This document shows, piece after piece, positions 27,154-37,677 of a stretch of 40,229 bases of DNA; the stretch's first letter is position 1; each line of letters begins with the position of its first letter. The position numbers and the translations under genes were made by a program. This DNA is from Shewanella metallivivens. GTDB taxonomy: Bacteria; Pseudomonadota; Gammaproteobacteria; Enterobacterales; Shewanellaceae. Where the stretch lies: contig NZ_JAQQPZ010000011.1 in assembly GCF_028750675.1 (NCBI RefSeq), positions 2,985-43,213 of the forward strand, read 5' to 3'. The notes beneath the pieces are model-generated. The model was not told where the DNA came from, ran no database searches, and saw only the letters and a program-made list of their open reading frames with translations.

Positions 27154-27231
27154 GCCTATATTATTACCAATTAAATGCGTGACTTGTGATAACACAGGTA
27201 ACCCGCACCACATTACACAAGGATATTTGCA

Positions 27232-29091
27232 ATGCCAAAATTACGTTCAGCAACCAGTACCGAAGGCCGCAACATGGCAGGTGCCCGCGCACTATGGCGT
27301 GCGACGGGGGTAAAAGAAACCGATTTTGGTAAGCCAATTATTGCGATTGCCAACTCATTTACTCAATTTGTACCAGGGCATGTGCATTTAAAAGACATGG
27401 GTGCACTTGTTGCTAGCGCGATTGAAGAAGTCGGCGGTATTGCCAAAGAATTTAACACCATTGCAGTAGACGACGGCATTGCCATGGGGCATGGCGGTAT
27501 GTTGTATAGCTTGCCATCGCGTGAGCTGATTGCAGACAGTGTCGAATACATGGTCAATGCGCATTGTGCTGATGCATTAGTGTGTATTTCAAATTGCGAC
27601 AAAATCACCCCTGGCATGTTAATGGCCGCACTGCGATTAAATATTCCGGTCATTTTTGTGTCTGGCGGACCAATGGAAGCTGGTAAAACCAAGCTGTCTG
27701 ACAAGTTAATTAAACTTGATTTAGTGGATGCTATGGTGGCGGGCGCTGATACTAATGTTAGCGATGAAGACAGCAAACAAATTGAACGAAGCGCTTGTCC
27801 AACGTGTGGCTCTTGTTCTGGTATGTTTACTGCTAACTCGATGAACTGTTTAACAGAAGCCTTAGGATTGTCATTACCCGGTAATGGGTCAATGTTGGCG
27901 ACTCACGCCGATCGCCGCGAATTGTTTTTAGAAGCTGGTCGTCGCGTCATGAAGTTGGCTGAGCGCTATTATAAGTACGATGACGAAAATGTATTACCGC
28001 GTAATATTGCATCATTTAAAGCATTTGAAAATGCCACCGCTTTAGATATCGCCATGGGCGGCTCGTCTAACACGGTATTACATTTATTAGCCGCAGCCCA
28101 AGAAGCTGAATTAGCCTTTGATATGACTGATATTGATCGTATGTCGCGTCTTGTTCCGCACCTATGTAAGGTTGCACCATCAACCCCTAAATACCATATG
28201 GAAGATGTACACCGTGCTGGTGGTGTGATGGGTATTTTGGGTGAGTTAGACAGAGCAGGCTTATTGCATAACGACGTACCACACGTGGCAGCAGATAACG
28301 GCGGCGACTTGAAATCTGTGTTAGCTAAGTACGATCTAAAGCAAACCAACGACCCAGAAGTGATTCGTTTTTATAGTGCAGGCCCAGCAGGGATTCCGAC
28401 CACTAAAGCTTTTAGTCAAGATTGCCGTTGGGACAGTGTTGATGATGACCGTGAAAATGGCTGTATCCGCGCACGTGAATTTGCGTTTAGTCAAGAAGGC
28501 GGCTTGGCAGTACTTGCGGGTAATGTGGCAACGGATGGTTGTATTGTTAAAACCGCTGGTGTTGACGAGTCAAACTTAATGTTTGTCGGGAGCGCTCGGG
28601 TTTATGAAAGCCAGGATGATGCCGTAGCCGGTATTCTTGGTGGTGAAGTTGTTGCGGGTGACGTGGTGGTGATTCGTTACGAAGGTCCTAAAGGCGGCCC
28701 AGGTATGCAAGAAATGTTATACCCGACCACATACCTTAAATCACGTGGCTTAGGCACTCAGTGTGCGCTGATCACTGATGGCCGTTTCTCTGGTGGTACA
28801 TCGGGTTTATCAATTGGCCATATTTCACCAGAAGCCGCATCCGGTGGTGCCATAGCATTGATTGAAAATGGTGACCAAATTGCCATTGATATTCCAAAGC
28901 GAAGCATTCAATTGAATGTGAGTGACGATGAATTAACTCGTCGCCGTGACGCAATGAACGCTAAAGGCCCATTGGGTTGGAAGCCTGTAGCTCGTGAGCG
29001 TTATGTCTCTTTAGCGTTAAAAGCTTACGCGCTGTTAGCGACCAGTGCAGATAAAGGTGCAGTACGCGATCGCACCAAACTGGAGGGGTAG
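27232..29091 (+). CDS. ilvD: Dihydroxy-acid dehydratase
   Basis: 619 residues (E. coli 616). Iron-sulfur ligands are in [10 protein letters not shown] (C122) and [18 protein letters not shown] (C189, C192, C195). [20 protein letters not shown] and [19 protein letters not shown] are family signatures. It dehydrates the 2,3-dihydroxy acids to 2-oxoisovalerate and 2-oxo-3-methylvalerate, the last common step before IlvE. The Fe-S cluster makes it oxygen-sensitive. ATG 27232 has AAGGA upstream. The stop is one base before the ilvA ATG, so translation is probably coupled. Confidence 0.97.
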   Translation: MPKLRSATSTEGRNMAGARALWRATGVKETDFGKPIIAIANSFTQFVPGHVHLKDMGALVASAIEEVGGIAKEFNTIAVDDGIAMGHGGMLYSLPSRELIADSVEYMVNAHCADALVCISNCDKITPGMLMAALRLNIPVIFVSGGPMEAGKTKLSDKLIKLDLVDAMVAGADTNVSDEDSKQIERSACPTCGSCSGMFTANSMNCLTEALGLSLPGNGSMLATHADRRELFLEAGRRVMKLAERYYKYDDENVLPRNIASFKAFENATALDIAMGGSSNTVLHLLAAAQEAELAFDMTDIDRMSRLVPHLCKVAPSTPKYHMEDVHRAGGVMGILGELDRAGLLHNDVPHVAADNGGDLKSVLAKYDLKQTNDPEVIRFYSAGPAGIPTTKAFSQDCRWDSVDDDRENGCIRAREFAFSQEGGLAVLAGNVATDGCIVKTAGVDESNLMFVGSARVYESQDDAVAGILGGEVVAGDVVVIRYEGPKGGPGMQEMLYPTTYLKSRGLGTQCALITDGRFSGGTSGLSIGHISPEAASGGAIALIENGDQIAIDIPKRSIQLNVSDDELTRRRDAMNAKGPLGWKPVARERYVSLALKAYALLATSADKGAVRDRTKLEG

Positions 29092-29092
29092 C

Positions 29093-30661
29093 ATGTTGGC
29101 TTTGGCGTCTCAAACTCAATTAGATCTAGCGCATTATTATTTGCAGAAAATTTTGCTGTCATCTGTATACGATGTCGCTAAAGTGACGCCACTGTCGAGC
29201 ATGAATAAGTTATCAGCTCGCTTTGGTTGTCAGGTGTACTTAAAGCGTGAAGATATGCAGCCTGTGCATTCATTTAAGTTACGTGGTGCTTACAACCGTA
29301 TTGCTGCGCTAACTCAAGATGAATGTGATAAAGGCGTGGTGTGTGCCTCGGCGGGTAACCATGCACAGGGCGTCGCTATGTCGGCGGCAAGTCGTGGCAT
29401 TAATGCAGTGATTGTCATGCCTAGTACCACACCAGACATTAAAATTGATGCGGTGCGTCGACTTGGCGGCAACGTGGTGTTGCATGGCCAAGCATTTGAT
29501 CAAGCAAATGACTATGCGAAAAACTTATCGGCAACTGAAGGGCGTGTGTATATCGCGCCATTTGATGACGAGGCCGTTATCGCCGGTCAAGGCACCATTG
29601 CTCAAGAAATGGTACAGCAACAGCGTGATATTGAAGTGGTCTTTGTGCCCGTGGGCGGTGGCGGTTTAATTGCGGGGATAGCTGCGTATTACAAAGCCGT
29701 TATGCCACAAGTCAAAATTATTGGTGTTGAACCAGAAGATGCTGCGTGTTTAAAAGCCGCATTAGAAGCCGATGAACCTGTAACGTTAGCTCAAGTCGGT
29801 TTATTTGCCGACGGCGTCGCGGTTAAGCGTATCGGCACAGAACCTTTTAGGCTGGCACGTGAATACGTTGACCATGTGGTTACAGTGACCTCGGATGAAA
29901 TTTGCGCTGCAGTTAAAGATATTTTCGAAGACACCCGTGCTATTGCTGAGCCTGCTGGCGCATTATCAATTGCGGGTCTTAAAAAGTATATGGCATTACA
30001 GGGCGACAGTAGCGACGCGCCTAAAAAAGCCGCAGCCATATTAAGTGGAGCCAATGTTAACTTTCATAGTCTTCGCTATGTGTCAGAGCGTTGTGAACTT
30101 GGCGAGCAGAAAGAAGCGGTATTAGCGGTTAAAGTACCTGAAAAACCTGGCAGCTTTTTACGCTTTTGTGAGCTACTTGAAAAACGGCCAATGACCGAAT
30201 TTAACTACCGTTTTAGCAGTCGAGAAGTGGCGGTGGTGTTTGCCGGCATTCGTTTAACGGGTGGTCAAGCAGAGCTTGCAGAGATTATTGCTAACCTCGA
30301 GTTAGAAGGTTTTGACGTTCAAGATTTATCTCAAGATGAAACCGCTAAGCTGCATGTACGCTATATGGTCGGTGGTCATCCTCTTGAGCCGTTAGAAGAA
30401 CGCTTATTTAGCTTTGAGTTTCCTGAACATCCTGGCGCTTTATTGAAGTTTTTAACGACCTTACAAAGTAAATGGAATATCAGTTTGTTCCATTATCGTA
30501 ACCATGGGGCTGCGTTCGGTCGTGTATTAGCTGGGTTTGAAGTGCCAGCAAACGATGATGATGCTTTTGCACAGTTTTTAACGGATTTAGGGTTTGTCTA
30601 TCAAGAAGAAACTCACAGCCCTGCTTACCAGTTATTTTTGAACAGTCCTAAAGCGGAGTAA
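29093..30661 (+). CDS. ilvA: Threonine ammonia-lyase, biosynthetic
   Basis: 522 residues from ATG 29093, with TGGAGGGG 4 bases upstream; the frame extends into ilvD but without a ribosome site. PLP-binding Lys in HSFKLRGAYNRI (K62, the same number as in E. coli), SAGNHAQGVA, and the phosphate-binding PVGGGGLIAGI. The C-terminus holds two ACT-like regulatory units (~340-420 and ~430-515: VPEKPGSFLRF and FEFPEHPGALLKF) that bind isoleucine (inhibitor) and valine (activator). It makes 2-oxobutyrate from threonine for isoleucine, releasing 2-aminocrotonate, a substrate type for RidA proteins. Last gene of ilvGMDA. Confidence 0.97.
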   Translation: MLALASQTQLDLAHYYLQKILLSSVYDVAKVTPLSSMNKLSARFGCQVYLKREDMQPVHSFKLRGAYNRIAALTQDECDKGVVCASAGNHAQGVAMSAASRGINAVIVMPSTTPDIKIDAVRRLGGNVVLHGQAFDQANDYAKNLSATEGRVYIAPFDDEAVIAGQGTIAQEMVQQQRDIEVVFVPVGGGGLIAGIAAYYKAVMPQVKIIGVEPEDAACLKAALEADEPVTLAQVGLFADGVAVKRIGTEPFRLAREYVDHVVTVTSDEICAAVKDIFEDTRAIAEPAGALSIAGLKKYMALQGDSSDAPKKAAAILSGANVNFHSLRYVSERCELGEQKEAVLAVKVPEKPGSFLRFCELLEKRPMTEFNYRFSSREVAVVFAGIRLTGGQAELAEIIANLELEGFDVQDLSQDETAKLHVRYMVGGHPLEPLEERLFSFEFPEHPGALLKFLTTLQSKWNISLFHYRNHGAAFGRVLAGFEVPANDDDAFAQFLTDLGFVYQEETHSPAYQLFLNSPKAE

Positions 30662-30723
30662 GAACAATAAGTTCAAAGCCAATAAAGCGTGAACGGCCAA
30701 TATATTGTTGAACTTTAAATATT

Positions 30724-30759
30724 TATCACATTGAGGTGATTTAACACCTCAATGTGATA
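30724..30759 (+). terminator. Long perfect hairpin after ilvA (possible terminator)
   Basis: TATCACATTGAGGTG (30724-30738), six loop bases, CACCTCAATGTGATA (30745-30759): a 15-bp perfect stem. No T run follows, so it is either a transcript-stabilising 3' hairpin or a protein-binding palindrome. A further inverted repeat, AAGTTCAA (30669)/TTGAACTT (30708), lies just upstream. Confidence 0.5.
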
Positions 30760-30932
30760 TTGTCTGTGCACCAAAAACGAAAATATATTCGTAGGTGATT
30801 ACCAATACCACCAAGGTGTGATGCCGTAGTGGCGTTATATCATTGTGATGGATTGCTTATATGTAGGGTAAATTTTTCCATGCGCTTGTTGCAATGCACA
30901 GGCGCATACGACCTCATTTTAAGGAGACATTG

Positions 30933-32069
30933 ATGTTACCCGTGCCAACTATTCCAGCTTTTATGCCACCGCGCCGTACCCTAATGGGCCCTGGCCCATC
31001 TGATGTTTATCCAGAAGTGCTTGCCGCGCAATCTCGTCCTACCATTGGTCATTTAGACCCGCTGTTTGTTGGCATGATGGATGAGCTAAAAAGCCTGATT
31101 CAATACGCCTTTCAAACCAAAAATGAAATGACCTTAGCAGTATCCGCACCCGGTAGTGCCGGTATGGAAACCTGTTTTGTTAATTTGGTTGAGCCTGGCG
31201 AAAAGGTTATTGTGTGCCGCAACGGTGTGTTCGGTGAACGTATGCGCCAAAATGTTGAACGTGTTGGTGGTGTTGCCGTAGTGGTCGACAATGAATGGGG
31301 CGAGCCTGTGTGCCCTGATAAAGTTGAAGCTGCACTTGTGGCAAACCCCGATGCCAAGTTTTTAGCGTTTGTGCATGCAGAAACCTCTACCGGGGCCTTA
31401 TCTGATGCCAAAACCTTATGTACGTTAGCGCAACTTCACGACTGTATTAGCATTGTTGATGCGGTGACGTCATTAGGTGGTGTTGAGCTACTGGTAGATG
31501 AGTGGGGTATTGATGCGATTTATTCTGGTAGCCAAAAATGCCTTTCATGCGTGCCGGGTTTATCGCCAGTGTCTTTCTCGCCAAAAGCTGTTGCTAAGCT
31601 TAAAGCGCGTACCACGCCGGTACAAAGCTGGTTTTTAGATCAAACGTTGGTGATGGGCTATTGGGGTAATCAAAGTGGTGCTAAACGTAGTTATCACCAT
31701 ACAGCTCCGGTTAATGCACTTTATGCACTGCATGAATCATTGCGGTTACTGGCCAATGAAGGTTTAGAAAATGCCTGGGCAAGACACCGTAAAATGCACT
31801 TATTATTACGTGATGGCTTAACCCAGCTAGGGCTTACATTTGTGGTAGACGAAGCGTCAAGATTGCCACAATTAAATGCTGTGTATATTCCTCAAGGTGT
31901 TGATGATGCTGCAGTGCGTAAACATTTGCTAGAAGAGTATAACCTTGAGATAGGTGCTGGCTTAGGAGCATTAGCTGGTAAAGCATGGCGTATCGGCTTA
32001 ATGGGCTTTGGTGCTCGCCGTGAAAACGTGGCTTTGTGCTTGCGGGCTTTACAAGAGTCGCTAAGTTAA
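30933..32069 (+). CDS. Class V aminotransferase, alanine-glyoxylate/serine-pyruvate type
   Basis: 378 residues from ATG 30933, with AAGGAG upstream. Fold-type I, class V PLP enzyme: MGPGPSDVYPEVL (18-30), APGSAGMET (72-80), VDAVTSLGG with the PLP-contacting Asp (D176), and PLP Lys in YSGSQKCLSC (K202). Closest known types are alanine:glyoxylate and serine:pyruvate aminotransferases; the amino donor and acceptor cannot be read from sequence. It lies 271 bases after ilvA, behind a long hairpin, so it is probably a separate unit, though readthrough from the ilv operon is possible. A bidirectional terminator follows. Confidence 0.88.
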   Translation: MLPVPTIPAFMPPRRTLMGPGPSDVYPEVLAAQSRPTIGHLDPLFVGMMDELKSLIQYAFQTKNEMTLAVSAPGSAGMETCFVNLVEPGEKVIVCRNGVFGERMRQNVERVGGVAVVVDNEWGEPVCPDKVEAALVANPDAKFLAFVHAETSTGALSDAKTLCTLAQLHDCISIVDAVTSLGGVELLVDEWGIDAIYSGSQKCLSCVPGLSPVSFSPKAVAKLKARTTPVQSWFLDQTLVMGYWGNQSGAKRSYHHTAPVNALYALHESLRLLANEGLENAWARHRKMHLLLRDGLTQLGLTFVVDEASRLPQLNAVYIPQGVDDAAVRKHLLEEYNLEIGAGLGALAGKAWRIGLMGFGARRENVALCLRALQESLS

Positions 32070-32096
32070 TTCGTTATAATAGTGGTTTACCGATTC

Positions 32097-32133
32097 AAAA
32101 AATGACGCTACTGGCTACTGAGCGTCATTTTTT
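32097..32133. terminator. Bidirectional terminator
   Basis: AAAAAATGACGCT (32097-32109) pairs exactly with AGCGTCATTTTTT (32121-32133). An A run on one side and a T run on the other serve the aminotransferase gene and the convergent ubiK. Confidence 0.9.
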
Positions 32134-32160
32134 ATTGAATAATGGGTTTGTTGAACGCGA

Positions 32161-32409
32161 TTATTCAGCGAGCTTTTTTTCAATCTCGTTAACTTGTGCT
32201 TGCAATGCTTCGAGCTTTTCACGGGTTTTAAGCAACACATGTTGCTGCACTTCAAATTCTTCGCGCGATACCACGTCAAGTTTCATCAGTTGGTTTTGTA
32301 ATACTTGCTTACTGCGCTCTTCAAACTCGCCAGCAAATTGCTTTACACCGCTTGGTAAGTTGTCACTCAGTTGTTTTGCCAGTTCTTCAATTTTCTTTGG
32401 ATTTATCAT
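32161..32409 (-). CDS. ubiK: Ubiquinone biosynthesis accessory factor UbiK (YqiC)
   Basis: 82 residues starting MINPKKIEELAKQL; an extra ATG lies one codon upstream (32412), but AGGGG is better spaced for 32409. The family pattern is seen: LPSGVKQFAGEFEERSKQVLQNQL, then LDVVSREEFEVQQHVLLKTREKLEALQ, ending in a coiled coil that trimerises. UbiK binds UbiJ and lipids and helps the late hydroxylation steps of ubiquinone synthesis in the cytosolic Ubi complex; older names are BMFP and YqiC. Divergent from rep with 141 bases between. Confidence 0.92.
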   Translation of the reverse strand: MINPKKIEELAKQLSDNLPSGVKQFAGEFEERSKQVLQNQLMKLDVVSREEFEVQQHVLLKTREKLEALQAQVNEIEKKLAE

Positions 32410-32485
32410 CATGATCCCCTACTGATATATTGATCTAATTGTAACCGAGGTGAACGTTTTTCCAAAACCTAACTGTAATTTTTCG

Positions 32486-32514
32486 TTAATTGTCATCGGT
32501 GATTCTGCTATGAT
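32486..32514 (+). promoter_or_regulatory. Candidate promoter of rep
   Basis: TATGAT (32509-32514) preceded by TGC (extended -10), with a weak TTAATT 17 bases upstream. The predicted start is near 32521, 30 bases before rep. Confidence 0.4.
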
Positions 32515-32550
32515 CCGCCTTCGTTTACGTTTAGTAAGGTAGTGTGATTA

Positions 32551-34563
32551 ATGAAACTCAATCCAGGGCAAAATGAAGCCGTACATTATGTCTCGGGTCC
32601 GTGCTTAGTACTTGCGGGTGCTGGCAGTGGTAAAACGCGTGTGATCATTAATAAAATTGCTTACTTGGTCGAAAAGTGTGGTTACAAAGCACGTAATATT
32701 GCAGCGGTAACCTTTACCAATAAAGCCGCTCGTGAAATGAAAGAGCGTGTGGCGCAGTCTATGGGGCGTAAAGAAGCGCGAGGGTTGTGGATTTCGACTT
32801 TCCATACATTGGGGTTAGAAATTATTAAGCGTGAGCATAAAGTCTTAGGCCTTAAAGCAGGCTTTTCATTATTTGATGACCAGGATACCTTTGCGTTATT
32901 AAAAGAGCTGACTCAAGATGAGTTAGACGAAGACAAAGACCTCATTAAAGCCCTAGCCTCGGCGATTTCAAATTGGAAAGGCGGCTTGGTTATTCCTCAG
33001 CAAGCACGCAGTTTAGCAAAAGATGAGCAAGGGCAATTATTTGCTATGCTATATCAGCGTTACGCGCAGCACATGAAAGCCTACAACGCGCTTGATTTTG
33101 ACGATCTTATTTTAATACCGACCTTATTACTACGCATGAACGAGGAAGTGCGCACCCGTTGGCAAACCCGTATCCAATATTTACTGGTGGACGAATATCA
33201 AGACACCAACACCAGCCAGTATGAGTTAGTCAAACTGTTAGTGGGCGAACGCGCTCGGTTTACCGTGGTGGGCGATGACGATCAGTCAATTTATTCGTGG
33301 CGTGGCGCCAAACCGCAAAACTTAGTGTTATTGGGCACCGACTTCCCGAAATTAAAACTGATTAAATTGGAACAGAATTATCGTTCTAGCCAACGTATTT
33401 TACGTGCTGCCAATATATTGATTGCCAACAATCCGCATGTGTACGACAAGTCGTTGTTTAGTGAGCTTGCTTATGGTGAGCCACTTCGCGTATTGATTGC
33501 CGCTAACGAAGAGCAAGAGGCGGAACGAGTGGTGGCTGAAATTATTCGCCACAAGTTTGTTGGCCGCACCCAATTTGGCGACTATGCCATTTTGTATCGA
33601 GGTAATCATCAGTCGCGCTTATTAGAACGTGCCCTAATGACGAACCGTATACCTTATAAATTAAGTGGCGGAACATCGTTTTTTGCCCGTGCAGAAATTA
33701 AAGACATTATGGCGTACCTGCGTTTGGTGGTGAATCCTGACGACGATAATGCATTCTTGCGAGTGGTTAATTTACCTAAACGTGGTATTGGCCCTGCCAC
33801 CTTGGAGCGATTAGGCAATTTTGCCAATCAAAAGCATATTTCATTGTTTGAGGCTATTTTTGATGTCGAGCTTAATCATCATTTAGCACCTGCTGCGGTG
33901 AATTCTCTTTATCAATTTGGCAAATTTATTGTTGATACCGGTGAGCTCGCCACTCGAGGGGAGCCAGTCGAAGCCATTAAGCAGCTTATTCGTAAAATTA
34001 ATTACGAAGATTATTTATACGAAACCAGCACCAGTGCAAAAGCGGCTGAAATGCGCATGAAGAATATCTCTGAGCTTTATCGCTGGGTGACTGAAATGCT
34101 TGAAGGCGATGAGCTTGACGAAGCCATGTCATTGCCAGAGGTGGTGACTCGCCTAACCCTGCGCGACATGATGGAACGTAATAGTGAAGATGAGGGCGGC
34201 GACCAGGTGCAGTTAATGACCTTGCATGCATCTAAAGGGCTTGAGTACCCATTTGTGTTCATGGTGGGGGTTGAAGAGCGCATTTTGCCGCATCAATCGA
34301 GTATTGATGAAGATAATGTCGATGAAGAGAGGCGTTTAGCTTATGTTGGTATTACCCGTGCACAGCGTGAGTTGTGGTTTGTCATTTGCCGTGAACGCCG
34401 TCAATTTGGTGAAACCATGCGCTGCGAGCCAAGTCGCTTTTTACTTGAGTTACCCCAAGATGATTTAATTTGGGAAAACCGTAAACCGGTGCAAACAGAA
34501 GCACAACGGGTTGAAACGGGTAAGAGTCATATTGCTAATCTACGAGATATGTTTAAAAAGTAG
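32551..34563 (+). CDS. rep: ATP-dependent DNA helicase Rep
   Basis: 670 residues (E. coli 673), collinear with Rep. Superfamily 1A motifs: Q motif LNPGQNEAV, Walker A AGAGSGKT (22-29, K28), [10 protein letters not shown] (Ia), VDEYQDTN (II), [13 protein letters not shown] (III), LEQNYRS (IV), [16 protein letters not shown] (V) and [10 protein letters not shown] (VI). It unwinds DNA 3'-5' and works with the replisome to clear proteins and restart forks. The C-terminus ends in MFKK, shorter than the E. coli tail that contacts DnaB. It is divergent from ubiK and ends 19 bases from a convergent GGDEF gene, with no terminator obvious in the gap. Confidence 0.97.
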   Translation: MKLNPGQNEAVHYVSGPCLVLAGAGSGKTRVIINKIAYLVEKCGYKARNIAAVTFTNKAAREMKERVAQSMGRKEARGLWISTFHTLGLEIIKREHKVLGLKAGFSLFDDQDTFALLKELTQDELDEDKDLIKALASAISNWKGGLVIPQQARSLAKDEQGQLFAMLYQRYAQHMKAYNALDFDDLILIPTLLLRMNEEVRTRWQTRIQYLLVDEYQDTNTSQYELVKLLVGERARFTVVGDDDQSIYSWRGAKPQNLVLLGTDFPKLKLIKLEQNYRSSQRILRAANILIANNPHVYDKSLFSELAYGEPLRVLIAANEEQEAERVVAEIIRHKFVGRTQFGDYAILYRGNHQSRLLERALMTNRIPYKLSGGTSFFARAEIKDIMAYLRLVVNPDDDNAFLRVVNLPKRGIGPATLERLGNFANQKHISLFEAIFDVELNHHLAPAAVNSLYQFGKFIVDTGELATRGEPVEAIKQLIRKINYEDYLYETSTSAKAAEMRMKNISELYRWVTEMLEGDELDEAMSLPEVVTRLTLRDMMERNSEDEGGDQVQLMTLHASKGLEYPFVFMVGVEERILPHQSSIDEDNVDEERRLAYVGITRAQRELWFVICRERRQFGETMRCEPSRFLLELPQDDLIWENRKPVQTEAQRVETGKSHIANLRDMFKK

Positions 34564-34582
34564 GTTTAGTGACGGTTATTAT

Positions 34583-37207
34583 TTAGGCGCAGGATTTAGT
34601 TGGCTTTTTTTTTTCGTTAAATAATTTGCTGATAGCCCGACCTTGGCCACGAATGTAACCAAGCTCTAGAAACTGCCGCACTTGTTGTTGTGTGTCGACA
34701 GTGGTGGCATACATGTCAAAGTTAAGGGTTTCTGCAGTAAGTTGATAGGCTTTAACCAGTTGCAGTTGTTTGTCATTGAGTAAGTGTTTACTAATGTCGT
34801 TATCTAGCTTTAATGCTGTTATGGGTAAAAAGCTTAGGCAACTTAATGAGCTGTAACCTGTGCCATAGCCATCAATACCAATCTTAACGCCTAATTGGCT
34901 AATCATATCGAAACCATTGATGTGGTTTTCGGTGTCTTGCACTAGCGCTTTCTCGTTAAAAAATAACATTAACTTATTGGCGTCGATATTACTGGCTTTG
35001 ATAGAGTTTTTTAAGTTGCGTAGCACAAACTTATTTTTAATGTGTTGGCTGCTAATTGATAAGTGCAAGGTAATATCTTGGTGATATTGCTGTTTGAGTA
35101 AATGATATTGCTGGCTTAGGTGAGCAAATATATACCCGTCTAAATTAAGTGTGAGTTGATATTGGGCCGCAAGATGCTTGAGTTTAGTGTGTTCAATGCG
35201 TCCGTGCTCTGGATGATGCCACTCTATTTGGGGCTCAATTGCGATAATTTCGCCGCTGGTGAAATCAACCACTTCAACGTAGTGAATATCAAACTCTTGT
35301 TTATCTAGTGCCTGCTTAAAGTCAGCTTCCAATTCATGTTGTTGTTTAGATTGGTTACTGAGCTTGTCGTCAAATATAACATAGCAACCTTTGCCATTGG
35401 CTTTAGCTTGGTACATGGCAGCATCAGCATCACGAAGCAAAGACTCGCTAGTCACTAACTTATTACGGCCACTAAAAGCGACACCGATACTGGCACCGGC
35501 TATAAACTCTTGTTTACCGAGCTCATAAGGCATAGATAACGCTTGTAAGATGCGTTCGCAGACTTCAATAGCATCATCTGTTGTGCTGATTGAGTCGAGT
35601 AATATCACAAACTCATCACCGCCCATTCTTGCTAGGGTGTCATTATCGCGTACGCATGATTTAATCCGTTGTGCAGTTTCTATTAAGAAGCGATCACCTT
35701 CTAAATGACCAAAAGAGTCGTTAATAAGTTTAAAACGGTCTAAATCGATAAATAATAGGGCAAACTGGTCTAAACCATGGCGGCGCAAATGTTTAAGAGC
35801 GTGTGATAGGCGCTCCATTAAATAACTTCTGTTGGGCAACCCTGTTAGCCCGTCGTGTTGAGCATCGTGTACCAGTTGATCTTCAATTTTACGGCGTTGA
35901 TTAATTTCTTGTTGTAAGTTGTTATTGAGCTCGGCTAGTGCTCGTGTTCGCTCTATGACTTTATCTTCTAAAAGCTCATGGCTATTTTTGAGTGATTCAA
36001 CGGCTTGTTTGCGCTCGATTGCGTTGGCAATGTGTTGCGATACAAAAGTCAGTAATTCTAAGTCTTTTAATTGATAGATATGTTCGTCATCAAGACTGTA
36101 AATGGTTAACGCTCCGGCAATATCGCCGTTAATAATTAGCGGTATACCAATCCACTGATGCATTCGTTGAGTTTTGTTTAGCTCTGGAGATTTTGAGTAG
36201 ACTTCACCATTGGCGACCATTTGGGCAATGTCTTTGGCAGACAATAATCGAGGTAACTTATGTTGTAAAATGTACTCGGTTAAGCCATCTTGCATTGGGC
36301 GTGACGATGGATATTGGGCTGTCATTTGCGATACATAGAATGGAAATGACAACATATTGTGATCGTCTATCAATGAGATAAAACAATTATGCGCAGGAAT
36401 TAACTGACTGATAATAGTGTGAATACGCAGATAAAAGTCTTGCTGTAACACATTTGATGCTGATAAATCTGCAATTTCGAATAAGGTTTTTTGTAGTTTT
36501 TCGGCTTTTACTCGCTCTTGAACTTCAATTTTGACTTTATCATAAGCTTGACTAAGCTCTTTGGTCCGCTCAGTAATGGCTTGTTCTAGTTGTTCATGAT
36601 GTTCAAGTCGCTCCATTACGCCAGAGATATGGTGGCAAATAAACCCCATTAACTCTAGCTCTAACTCACCGTATGTATTGGCTTCGTTATAACTTTGAAC
36701 AACTAAAACGCCACTCACCACATCTTGATTTTTAATCGGTACACCGAGCCATTGATGGCTTGGAGAGCCCAAACTTTTAATATCGCCGCTGGCGATGAGT
36801 TCATTAAACTTTTTGTCATCACACAGTAATGGCTCGCCGTTTCGTAATACGTATCCGGTTAAGCCGCTATTGAGTAATGACGAAATCTCCTGGTCGGGAT
36901 ACAAATCTGTGGGGTGAGAGTCTTGTAAATCAGCAAAAAAGGGCAGGCTGGTTAAGCCGGTTTTAAGATCTCTTGAGGCTATAAAGAAGTTTTCAGCTGG
37001 AATAAGTTGTTGAAGATGTAAGTGTACCCGCTGATAGAAGTCTTCAAGTGATTTTACTTGGGTAGCAATATTAGAAATACCAAGTAGGGCATTTTGAATA
37101 ATTTCGGAACGTTTATATTTTTTAGCCAAACGCTTTAAACGAGTCACTCTTTTTTGTAAGTGCTCGACTCTTGGCGATGTTGTTGAGTGGCTAATTTCCT
37201 TATTCAT
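34583..37207 (-). CDS. GAF-GAF-GGDEF protein with degenerate EAL domain
   Basis: 874 residues from ATG 37207; a TTG 17 codons upstream has no ribosome site. No signal peptide or membrane helix: cytosolic. Order: coiled coil (5-35), GAF (~45-190), coiled coil, second GAF (~230-390, similar in sequence to the first: LIPAxN, QWxGxPxI), coiled coil (~400-440), GGDEF (~440-600; MGGDEF at ~532, RxxD site as RDND five residues before) and EAL-like (~620-870). The EAL part lacks key residues: EPQ in place of EAL, Ser for the metal Asn in LSISSQH, IDGYGTGYSS for DDFGTG, and TTVDT for EGVET. Expected: an active diguanylate cyclase controlled by small molecules, with the EAL part as a binding or dead module. 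Confidence 0.9.
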   Translation of the reverse strand: MNKEISHSTTSPRVEHLQKRVTRLKRLAKKYKRSEIIQNALLGISNIATQVKSLEDFYQRVHLHLQQLIPAENFFIASRDLKTGLTSLPFFADLQDSHPTDLYPDQEISSLLNSGLTGYVLRNGEPLLCDDKKFNELIASGDIKSLGSPSHQWLGVPIKNQDVVSGVLVVQSYNEANTYGELELELMGFICHHISGVMERLEHHEQLEQAITERTKELSQAYDKVKIEVQERVKAEKLQKTLFEIADLSASNVLQQDFYLRIHTIISQLIPAHNCFISLIDDHNMLSFPFYVSQMTAQYPSSRPMQDGLTEYILQHKLPRLLSAKDIAQMVANGEVYSKSPELNKTQRMHQWIGIPLIINGDIAGALTIYSLDDEHIYQLKDLELLTFVSQHIANAIERKQAVESLKNSHELLEDKVIERTRALAELNNNLQQEINQRRKIEDQLVHDAQHDGLTGLPNRSYLMERLSHALKHLRRHGLDQFALLFIDLDRFKLINDSFGHLEGDRFLIETAQRIKSCVRDNDTLARMGGDEFVILLDSISTTDDAIEVCERILQALSMPYELGKQEFIAGASIGVAFSGRNKLVTSESLLRDADAAMYQAKANGKGCYVIFDDKLSNQSKQQHELEADFKQALDKQEFDIHYVEVVDFTSGEIIAIEPQIEWHHPEHGRIEHTKLKHLAAQYQLTLNLDGYIFAHLSQQYHLLKQQYHQDITLHLSISSQHIKNKFVLRNLKNSIKASNIDANKLMLFFNEKALVQDTENHINGFDMISQLGVKIGIDGYGTGYSSLSCLSFLPITALKLDNDISKHLLNDKQLQLVKAYQLTAETLNFDMYATTVDTQQQVRQFLELGYIRGQGRAISKLFNEKKKPTKSCA

Positions 37208-37398
37208 ATCCCAGACTGCGACTATCCTACTAATTATGCAATAAATATTTTTGAACAATCATTATAATTACCATAAATATAAATGTGATCCAAGCGAAAT
37301 AAATGTAAGTATATAGTTAATAATTGACTGGATTGCGCATTTTACTTTCTAAAATGAGTCAAAACTTAATCAGTCAGTTAAAAAAAGTAAATCAGGGC

Positions 37399-37427
37399 TA
37401 GACGTGAGGGCGTTTTATCCCTACTAT
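37399..37427 (+). promoter_or_regulatory. Promoter of the tRNA operon
   Basis: TAGACG (37399-37404), 17 bases, TACTAT (37422-37427), then a GC-rich stretch (GCGTCGC) before the predicted start, as in growth-rate and stringently controlled stable RNA promoters. 22 bases separate the -10 from the first tRNA. Confidence 0.6.
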
Positions 37428-37448
37428 ATGCGTCGCTAACCAAGGCGA

Positions 37449-37525
37449 GCGCCCATAGCTCAGCTGGATAGAGCGTACCCCTCCGGAGGGTAAGGCCGAA
37501 GGTTCGAATCCTTCTGGGCGCACCA
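37449..37525 (+). tRNA. tRNA-Arg (anticodon CCG)
   Basis: 77 bases including encoded CCA. Acceptor GCGCCCA/TGGGCGC, anticodon stem TACCC/GGGTA with loop CTCCGGA, and T loop GGTTCGAATCC. Reads CGG. First gene of a four-tRNA operon. Confidence 0.97.
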
Positions 37526-37574
37526 TTCCGTAAGCAGTGGTTATGTTGTATTGGTTAGTAGATTGAAAGTCAGT

Positions 37575-37651
37575 GGTGATTGTAGCTCAGTTGGTAGAGT
37601 CCCGGATTGTGATTCCGGTTGTCGTGGGTTCGAGCCCCATCAGTCACCCCA
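37575..37651 (+). tRNA. tRNA-His (anticodon GTG)
   Basis: Includes the extra G at -1 (37575) opposite C73, the identity mark of tRNA-His, and encoded CCA. Acceptor GTGATTG/CAGTCAC; loop ATTGTGATT in the CCGG stem. Confidence 0.97.
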
Positions 37652-37677
37652 TTCAATTTGTTGTTTTATGTATATTT

